Under the pieces are notes generated by a model. That model had not been told where the DNA came from. It saw nothing but the letters and a program-made list of their open reading frames with translations, and did no database searches. The position numbers and the translations under genes are program-made. A stretch of 64,000 nt of DNA. Origin: Tetraselmis striata. Taxonomy: Eukaryota; Chlorophyta; Chlorodendrophyceae; Chlorodendrales; Chlorodendraceae. Location: positions 111,562 to 175,561 of the forward strand of contig VCJN01001402.1 in the NCBI GenBank assembly GCA_006384855.1, given 5' to 3'. Below, piece by piece: positions 56,344 to 64,000 of this stretch. How positions within the stretch are numbered: position 1 is the stretch's first letter; every line of letters begins with the position of its first letter.

Positions 56344-58690
56344 CTAGTCTCTCAGTGCTGCCATTGGGTGTGCCCTCCCTGAACGTGCGGTGCACTGTTG
56401 AGAGCTGGGGGGAATCGAGGGATATGTCTGCCAGACCTGGTGTCTCTGCTGCCGCGCCCTGAGTGGTGTCCACCTCCATGGCGCTGTCGTTCTCCTCGTA
56501 GTTGAGTTCAAGTTCCTCCTCGTCGTCCGCCCGTGCTCCAGGCATGGCAGTTGCCGCTGGGGCTGTGGTTGTAGGTGCAGAGGCTGGGGGGGCTGCTCCG
56601 GGGGCTCGCTCCGTTGCAGCTCCTCGCTGGTCGATGGCTGCCACTGCGTCCGCAACCGCTCCGCGCCTCGGTGGGGGGGGAGCGTCCGGACCAGGGGTGC
56701 GGTCTGGGCTGCTGGGGTCGCCGGAAGAGGTAGTGCGATTGGACCTGCCGGTGGCGGGGCTGGTGATGTGTCGGCAGGGCGCCTCTCAGCTGGTGCCGGA
56801 GCTGGCGCGGCCTTGATCTCCCCGCACGCTGTCGACACTGTCTTGCGCCACTGCTCAGTTCTGTCGGTGCTGCGGGTGCCACCAATGATGCTGTGGTGGT
56901 GGGCGGTCAGCTGCAGGGCGAGGGTGTAGATTGGGCGTCCGGTGGCTCGTAGAGCGAGGGACGCTGGGGCGGTCTTCCGGACCTTCTTACGTATGCCTAT
57001 CGCAACGCGTCGGATCTGGTTGTGGCCAGTGTTGCCACCCAATTCTCCCGCCTCGCGGATCGTCTGGCTGAAGGGGTGGATGAGCAGCTCCGATAGGGGT
57101 CGAACTCGGACTCCGTGAGGTAGATGACGATGATGCGGAGGCGTATCGCCCACAGTAGTGCGACAGGTGAGGTGAGGGCCACTGCCAGGCGCATGGTGTC
57201 CGCGAACTCCTCGTCTTCTTTGCCGAGGGAGATGGCGCAGAGGTGGTCGTCCCCCACGCGCGGCAGTGTCGGCTCTGTGTGGTGGTGGCGCATCTCGACG
57301 CCAACAGCCGTCATGGTGTCTGTCAGCCATTGTGCGTGGTGCAGCTCTGGCGGTGTGTTGGTGCACTGGCTGTTGGTGGCTGCGATGGCCTCCGCTAGCT
57401 GCTCCACCGTCGGCAGCTCCAGGTTGGCCAGGGGGCCGGTGCAGACCGCCTTGGCCGTCAACGCGCATCGGAAGAACTGTTTGGACAGCTCCGGGGGCAG
57501 TACTCCTGGGAGTGGGGCGGTGGGCTGGTCCTCGCGGTCCTCGCTGTGTTCGACTGTGACTTGGATCACTGCTCGGCCCTGCGACTGGTCGCCAAACGGC
57601 AGCGCTAGTACCGCGTCGCGGCACACGTCGTGTAGTAGACGCGCCGCTTCGGGATCGAGGAGTTCGAGGCGAACCGAGTCTGCCGAGCGGCGGGCTTTCC
57701 ATATCTCTCGGACTTCCAGGAGGGCCAGTAGTGTGCGGGTCGGGGGGCAGATGACGGCGTCGTCTGCGTCTGTGTCGGCCTCGTACTTGGCCCAGGCTCT
57801 CACTCCGGCGAGTGCTAGGACGTCCGCCGGTGTCGCCGCCGGTTGGTCTGCCGCCGCTTCGCATGGCTGGGGTTGGTCGTATGCTGGGAGAAGGCCCTCC
57901 GCCAGGCGCAGCCACATGTCGGCCTCCGTGAGGCCTCTGAACGAAGGGGAGCAAAGCCACACCTGATGTATCGGGCGTTCGATGTCGTCGAGGTGTGGTG
58001 CTCCGAGCAGGCGGGTGGAGCAGTAGCGGCGGCCCTGGCGGTCGAGGATCGCTATGCCTTCTCCTGTCCATTGGGTATGTAGAACGCTCTCGGCTGTGTC
58101 TTTGCGGGGCAGTCGCAGGATGACTCACCCTGTGGTGGTGGGGAGCCTAGTGCCAATCGGTCCAGCGGTGTCGGCGGCGGCTGGCTTGGGGGGGCGCGCG
58201 GCGGGTCACCACCCTGACGTCTGCTGGTAGGATTTGAACGCCGATTTTGGGGCTGAGGGTGCGGATCAGGTTCGTCACAGTCCGGCTGCGCGACTCCTCG
58301 TGCATGGCTTGGTGCTGGGCCACCAAATCGCCGAACAGTAGGGCCATATGGGGGGCATCGTCCGTACCGGCGGGGAGGCCGGTGAGAAGTAGGTGGGATG
58401 GGCGTTGCAGCACGCGTATGTGGCGGCGGGTTGCTGGTGGGAGTTGGGTGCCTGCGATTTTTTTTGCAGTTGCGGCCGTACGGATCGTTGGCTGTTGCAC
58501 TTTGCCGCCTCGGAGTGCGGCCAGAAAGGAGCCGACCCCGGCGTCCTGTTGCTTCTCAGGGCTGTATGTATCCATGCTTGTTGTTGTGGTGTCCTCTTGG
58601 AAGGCCTGATCTTCACGCCTCTGTGGGCGCAGGCCGTCAGTTGGCATGGTGGTGGGTCGTCCGGTCGTCGGACGATCCGCCGTTTCACAG
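56344..58690 (-). pseudogene. LINE-C ORF1-like protein, copy 1
   Basis: Frames on the minus strand: 58647-58147 (MDTYSPEKQQDAGVGSFLAA, RPSHLLLTGLPAGTDDAP, LPADVRVVTRRAP). About 58110-56997 follows (ILRLPRKDTAESVLHTQWT, LLGAPHLDDIERPIHQVWL, FRGLTEADMWLRLAEGLLPA and a 321-residue open stretch). From about 57085 another frame takes over (HPFSQTIREAGELGG, RKTAPASLALRATGRPIYTL), and the end is acidic (DDEEELELNYEENDSAMEVD). The part around 58110 has an RRM-like strand/helix pattern, as in LINE first ORFs. A diverged paralogue lies at 61952-62631, which supports a mobile origin. Not recognised beyond that. Confidence 0.5.
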
Positions 58691-58774
58691 GAGGATCACA
58701 CCATCAGTACCAATAGCCGCGCCCGCTCGCCTGGATTTAGTACATACGCAGTACTTCGCCCGGTGTTAAGGGCC

Positions 58775-61530
58775 GGCTGGAAAGTGAGTAGTTCTGCGGC
58801 AGACAACAATCTCGCTCCCAACCACCGGGGCCGGGCATGGACTAGGTAGAAAGAAGTACCCGGCATCGACCTCCCGCAGCTCATGCGGAGTCATGACCGT
58901 CCGCGCGGTGGGGATGGCCACCGTCCACATGCCCAACGCCGCGTCGAGCTAGCCAAACAATATTCGTTCCCTACATATGTGACACGGAGAGTGCCCACCT
59001 CATTATGAAGCCGAGAGTTGATGGCGTGGTCTAGAAATGCCCCCAACTCCATTTGCGAGCCTGACGCAACTTCCGCCTCCCGCTCCATCACGCGGGCATG
59101 TGAATCGATGAGGTGGCCAGCAGTAGCCGCATGGAGGCGGTCCCACGCCTCGTGCACCGCCGCAGCGTCGCTGGCCGACCCACGAGCATCGTTGAGGAGT
59201 TGTCATAATGGGGGCGGGACAAGTTGCCATGAAGCTGCCACGGCCAAATACGGACTCAAGCTGTGGGTCAAAGAAACCAAAGGGGGGGGGGGGGGGGGGG
59301 TGTCGGATAATCGGCGAAACGGTATCGGGCACTCGTCGAAAACGGGAGCGGCGGGAGTGAGGCAAGTGTCCGCCGGGAGTGAGGCGGCGGATGAGTTCCT
59401 TGTCACGAAGCCCGGGAGGATATATCGTTAATGCAACCGATGAAGGCGGCATCGCGAACGGCGAACGAACGAGGGGTAGGCATGCGGCGGACGCTAGCGC
59501 CCTTCAACCGAGTGGGAGGTGCCGCATGATGCGCGCCTTGGCCACTGAGTCCTCGCTCAAAGTAGCTGCCTTTGCTGCCGTGGGGCTTGGTCGTGCAAAA
59601 GCTCCGCCAGGAAATCGGTAACCGCCGGATTGGTGTCGGTGCCGTACGTGGAGGGGTCAAAAGAGACCCTTATTAGCACCCGCTCGACCGCCGTGAGGAC
59701 GACGGCGGCATCCACAGCCTCCGTGAAGGCCTCCACCTCGAACGGAAGGCATTTACGGAGCGACCACCCCCGCCCGGTGCAGCATGCAATACTTAAGCAT
59801 GGCCCATGCATGGTGATGCAGGGCGTAGTGGGTTAGTGCACTAACGCATGGGGGTGGCAGATGAGAGCTTGCTCATGTTGGCGTCCACCTCGTCTTGAAA
59901 CTCCGCCTTGCCACGCATATAGGCATGCAAATACCCTGGCGATCCGATTGGCACGTTGAGGACCGCCAGGATGTCGTGCGTGGTGGCCATTCAGGTCGGG
60001 CCACTCTATGTCGGCCGGGACCTCACGCCGCGCGGCCTTCATGTCCCCGTTGTACGCGTGCATCTTGTTGAAGCAGACATTGAGCCCCACGGACGCCTCA
60101 ATGGACTTGCGGAAGGCGTGAAGGGCCGGCCAAACGTGCTCCGGCATGCCCACCAAGTATTCACCGTCGACATTGAAGCGCCCCGCCCCATCTGTGACCT
60201 CCGACGTCTTGTCGCACTTCTCCACCTCGGGGTGAATCGCAACGCGGAAGGATGTCGTGGCCAACGGCGGCCCCAATTGTACGCCGTCCTCCGACCGTAG
60301 AGGGGCGGACCGATCGTCCACGAGCAGAAACGAATCCGTGGAGAGGGAGGCCAGGAGCGCAGGAATGACATGTTGTAGAGGAGAGCAATCGATGTGGCAT
60401 TGCATGAAGGTGCCGCGGCGCCACGCCTCGCTGTAATCGTTGCGAAGGTCAGTGTGGACGATGACGGCACGCGGGCCAAGCAGCTCCTTGGCGATGAGGC
60501 GGACATCGTGGATGAGCACGGAGTCCCTTGCGCCGAGCTGAAACGGCGCAAGCACCAACACATACTCATGCTTCATGTTGTCCACCACCGCCCGCTCCGC
60601 TGCGCGCCGCTCCGCCTCCCGACTGCCACAAGCCGCACGTCCGGGGGCCCGCCCTCGCCTTGCTTCTTGACGGATGCCACAAGCCGGGCAGAGGCGAAGA
60701 GCCGCCGTTTCGCCACATGGGCATGCGACCTACTTGGAGGTACATTGAGGCGACCTCCGATATGGCGCGGACCCGCCGCATGCCCCGAGACGGGGGCGTA
60801 TTCGCCCACCAAGCAGCGAAGATGCTCGTTGCGCATGCCTAGGGGCCCCGCCGCCACGTGATGATTGAGTTGTTGGTATAACACGCGCATGTCAACCGTC
60901 AGGGCGGCCTCGTCGACCGGAATTTCATACGCGGCGTCTGGGATCGGGTGGCCACGGAACGGGTGCTTGACACGCAGCTAGGCGAGGATAGTAGGATCGG
61001 ATAGGTCGCCCATACCCTTAGAAGATGGCCGGCACGCCGCTTGGGAGAGCTCTCCGTCCTCTACCAACGGTACCACGGTGTCCGCCGGTACCCACGAGCA
61101 GAGCCGCAAAGAGGTCGACGTCCGCCCCCCAACGCTAGCGGGCATGTCTGGCATAGAGCGCCTCGGTGCGGGCGTCGTCCCATGAGCGCACGAGTTCGCT
61201 CATGCGCCGCTACGCGAATGCGTGGAAGTGCCACGCCAAGGCTTGTTGCAGCCGCCGCCCGCCTCGGCCCAGAGCCATGAACAACAATTGCGGCAGCATG
61301 TAGTTCCGCTTCAACGCCCTATCCAACACCACGGGTCATCGGCCTCCACCGCCGCCACCACCCGCTCATATACGCAGCGTTGTGCCTTCGCCCACGCTTG
61401 TTGGAAGTCGATAGAGACCGCTAGTTCCATCGACATCTCCGCCGGCATGCGCACCATGTCCACGTCAGAGAGGTGGTCCACTACTCATGAAGGTGACGAA
61501 TCGACACTAGCTCATATTCATATAGGATAG
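58775..61530 (-). pseudogene. LINE-C reverse transcriptase and C-terminal region, decayed
   Basis: Order on the minus strand: a linker (LSDVDMVRMPAEMSMELAV; DDARTEALYARHAR), then the RT start near 61010 (MGDLSDPTILA, AAGPLGMRNEHLRCLVGEY). Next come SARLVASVKKQ and VRLVAVG, then 60588-59833 with VIVHTDLRNDYSEAWRRGTF, GVQLGPPLATTSFRVAIHPE and VDGEYLVGMPEHVWPALHAF. Then come RSFAVRDAAFIGCINDI at about 59470, EAWDRLHAATAGHL, and MTPHELR at about 58880. The position of the RT catalytic box reads VDGEY rather than x-D-D, so one aspartate is lost. Stops, frame changes and G19 at 59282-59300 confirm decay. Together with 61952-62631 it outlines one element reading right to left. Confidence 0.7.
59282..59300. 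repeat. Poly-G run (G19)
   Basis: Nineteen G within the LINE-C coding remnant; splits the block between RDAAFIG and EAWDRLH. Confidence 0.95.
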
Positions 61531-61951
61531 GTCATATTCATCGCACGTAGCATGGCTAGCGGAGACGCGAGGGAAATCGAAAGCCTCGTAGTGTCCGCCA
61601 ACCCTTCCTCGGGATTGCCGCAATGCGGCGCCACGACCTGGTCGGTTCCGACAGGCTTAAGATCCGGCTGGTTGCTGAGACCGGCCAGATGATTAGCCCG
61701 CCGATCTCGGCCTCCGCGCGGCTACGTTTAGGCGTTCGGTATCCCGGCCTAGTATTCATCCATAGACTGGCGGGTAACAGCCTGAAATGCCTCCGCAATG
61801 TTTTCAGCCGGAAGGATTTCGCAGTCAGACGGGGGGCCGGTACAGATATGCCCTTGCCCACCAAACAATAGTCGCACAATTCGGTGGACTGCTCGGGGTT
61901 GAGCTTCCCCCGGCTCCTTCGCTCGGCCGGAGCGGCGCTCCTCGCGCTGGG

Positions 61952-62631
61952 TTACCCAGAGGCGAGCGCACCACTCATCATTGCCGGACTGGACGCCGAT
62001 GGAATCTCGCGCAACCCGTCACGGGTGCAATAATAATCATGTCGTAGACGTGGGCGGTCTTGTGCACCCGGCCGGCGGGCTTGGGACGCATTACCACATG
62101 CCTCACAGCTGGAAGTGGTCGAGGGAGGACGACCGCGTGGGGGCGGATAAGGACGTCGTCCGTCTCCTCGGCCTCGTATCTGCGCCACCCCTTTTGGGCG
62201 GCCGCGCCGAGTGCGACGCCCGCATCGTAGACGGCAGGCGGCGGTTGGGCCCGAGCTCGTAGGCCGGAAACATGCCGAAGGCCCGCTGCTTCCCAGAACC
62301 GGCTTTAGTGAGGCCGCGGAGGGCCGGGCCGTGCACCCAACTTGGTGCACCGGGCGCTCCACATCCTGCAGATGTGGAGCCCCCAACAAGGTCAATCTCG
62401 CAGCGGCGGTCGTGCCGATCTAGCAGGGCTTCGCCCTACCGTCCGGACCGACGTCCGCGAGCAGAGCCGCGCCCGTGCGGGCCGCGTAGTTGATGCGTAC
62501 GACGACTTTGCCGTTGGTGCTGGCCGGTAGTAATAGCCAGCCGCCGGGTCGCCCGCTGCGCGCTCAAGGAGGCGGGTGACCACGCGGATATCGTCGAGTT
62601 TGGGCATGTGGCCTACCCCCTCCGCGATCAT
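61952..62631 (-). pseudogene. LINE-C ORF1-like protein, copy 2 (fragment)
   Basis: Frames on the minus strand: KLDDIRVVTRLLERAAG (62631 onward), then LLGAPHLQDVERPVHQ near 62385, and ALRGLTKAGSGKQRAF near 62320. These parallel ADVRVVTR, LLGAPHLDDIERPIHQ and FRGLTEADMWLRLAEG of the 56-58 kb copy in the same order. Heavily shifted and truncated. Confidence 0.55.
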
Positions 62632-62639
62632 GGCGATGA

Positions 62640-64000
62640 GGTTTCATGGCGATAATGGCTGGCTACTTCATCCCGGGCCTTGCCTTTGTCAACTAGGCCG
62701 CCAGACAACACCGCGAGCGGTTCCTCTGGGTCGCTGTCCGCGGGCTGGCCCGTGATCAGCATGTGTGCCGGCTGCGCCGCCAGGGCAAGTGGCGGTTGAT
62801 CGTTCGGGCTTTTTGCATTCCGAACAGCTGCTGCTCCCCGCGAGGTGGCGCACAGCCCGGGCTTGAACGCGCCCGCCTCGCACCACCCCCGCGGCGTAGG
62901 GGTGCTCCGTCCACTAGGGGTGCTGCTCCGTCCACTTTCATGGTTGTTCTAGTGCTACTCCTCACTCGCGCTGCCATGCAGCAACGGCCGACAGTTGGCC
63001 GGTCAGACTACGGTTGTCGGACGCGCCTAGGTGCCGTACATGAGTACGAACTGTTGCTGAAAAATACTCGGACTTCGTACTTTGATAGTACTGAGTCCGG
63101 TGTTAAGCGGCCAGCTAGGAGGTTGGAAGTCTGCTTAGGAACCGGAGTCAGCATAGCGGGGTCGGAGGAGGCGAGCGCTTGTAATCTTGGCGAGCGTCTT
63201 GTCCCCCGCGCCCGCATCGCGCCCGCCGCTTTGAGACGGAATTAGGCGAGGAAATCGCGCCGGTGTTGATCCTTGGTGCCGATGGCCGCGATTACCGCCC
63301 CCGTAAGGATGACGCCAACATCCGAGAGACGCACTATATATAGGGGGGACCTCCTGGCGAGCCGCTCCTTCAATCGCCGCTGCCGCCTCGCTGAGGGCCG
63401 CGTGCGCCACTGCAGCATCGAAGAAGCCATATCATTACAAGGAGCGGTACTTGTCCGGCGTGGCTCAACGCCGTTCTTCGGTCAAAAAGGGGCGGCTGCT
63501 TGTCAGCCGCAATGTCGTGAAAATCGGACGTCGCAGAGAGATCGGACACCGCATGAATCGCGAAGCCGGGCGCAGGGAGGGGTTGGGGGGGGGGGGGGGG
63601 GGGGTATACTCCCAGCACGTGAGGTATGTAGTCGCCGTCGGAGGGGACGAGAAGGCGCGCAAACGGTACCGGCGCGCAGGGCGGGTCGTCAGCATGCGGA
63701 AAGCATTTCGTGGCGGTCGGGGGCGGGCTCGCGTAACTCCGAAAGGGCAGTGGGGCCGCTAAGCCGCGGACGGTCATGGGCAAGCGAGTCGCGCAGCAAA
63801 GGCGCCAGATGCGCCACCGAGTAGGCCTTCAACTCGGCGAAACGGGTAGGAGAGACGGTAGACGAGCCGGCGCTGACCTCGCCTCATGCGCCTTGTCTTT
63901 TCCGCCGTCGTTGCCAGGCATACTGAGTCGAGCATATGCCGCGCGCGCAGCGTCGTGCTAACACGGGCCACGAAGTCAAGTCGATGGACGCTCCCTCATA
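62640..64000. other. Right edge, no gene recognised
   Basis: Short frames on both strands and a G20 run at 63585-63604. The minus-strand stretch around 63410-63250 (ERLARRSPLYIVRLSDVGVI) could belong to a LINE, but cannot be placed. Confidence 0.4.
63585..63604. repeat. Poly-G run (G20)
   Basis: Twenty consecutive G. Confidence 0.95.

Noticed and set aside
56344..58128. A 594-codon minus-strand frame as a gene
   Set aside because: Over most of its length it is an Arg/Pro-rich shadow of the 321-codon frame that carries the repeat-supported ORF1-like protein; only its last third may be coding.

Overview
The window is eukaryotic nuclear DNA. The visible genes are split by spliceosomal introns (GT-AG, and two that look GC-AG), and most of the rest is layered transposable elements. 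GC-rich exons, short introns, chromodomain-bearing Ty3/gypsy elements and several non-LTR retrotransposon families suit a free-living protist, most likely an alga. That placement is inference; no single marker fixes the species. No tRNA, rRNA, CRISPR array or bacterial operon was recognised by eye.

Layout. 1-2.2 kb: 3' end of a chromodomain gypsy element (Gypsy1) whose probable LTR is interrupted by a 5'-truncated LINE with a 14-bp target duplication. 3.4-5.1 kb: short duplications and a 225-bp tandem repeat. 5.29-6.43 kb: a Helentron-like non-autonomous element, with a second copy at 29.87-31.76 kb split by a LINE. 6.9-11.96 kb: an 18-exon gene for a long coiled-coil protein with a PH-like N-terminus. 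14.26-16.16 kb: a two-exon gene (minus) for a protein with three copies of a basic repeat, not recognised. 17.5-20.8 kb: Gypsy3 (minus), broken by a 28-copy pentanucleotide repeat. 20.85-27.09 kb: Gypsy2 (minus), with both LTRs, an internal deletion and nested insertions, including a retroelement fragment with a Nudix-like box. 27.1-29.9 kb: no gene recognised.

32-36 kb: weak gene candidates only. 36.6-38.4 kb: two more copies of the first LINE. 38.4-42.7 kb: one LINE copy cut into three by a PIF/Harbinger-type element (TAA target duplication) and by an LTR-flanked insertion carrying a 70-bp minisatellite. 43-48.3 kb: LINE remnants.

48.5-54.2 kb: a gene island between two inverted ~1-kb LINE 3' ends. 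It holds a multipass membrane/coiled-coil protein gene (plus) and a phytanoyl-CoA dioxygenase-domain gene of the PHYHD1 type (minus). Several introns here carry long poly-C or poly-G tracts, often starting at intron position 5. 54.4-64 kb: more of the same LINE family, with ORF1-like and reverse-transcriptase pieces on the minus strand.

The host genes do not form a pathway that can be read from the sequence. They look like independent single-copy genes in a repeat-rich landscape. Exon boundaries were derived by hand from splice consensus and frame continuity.
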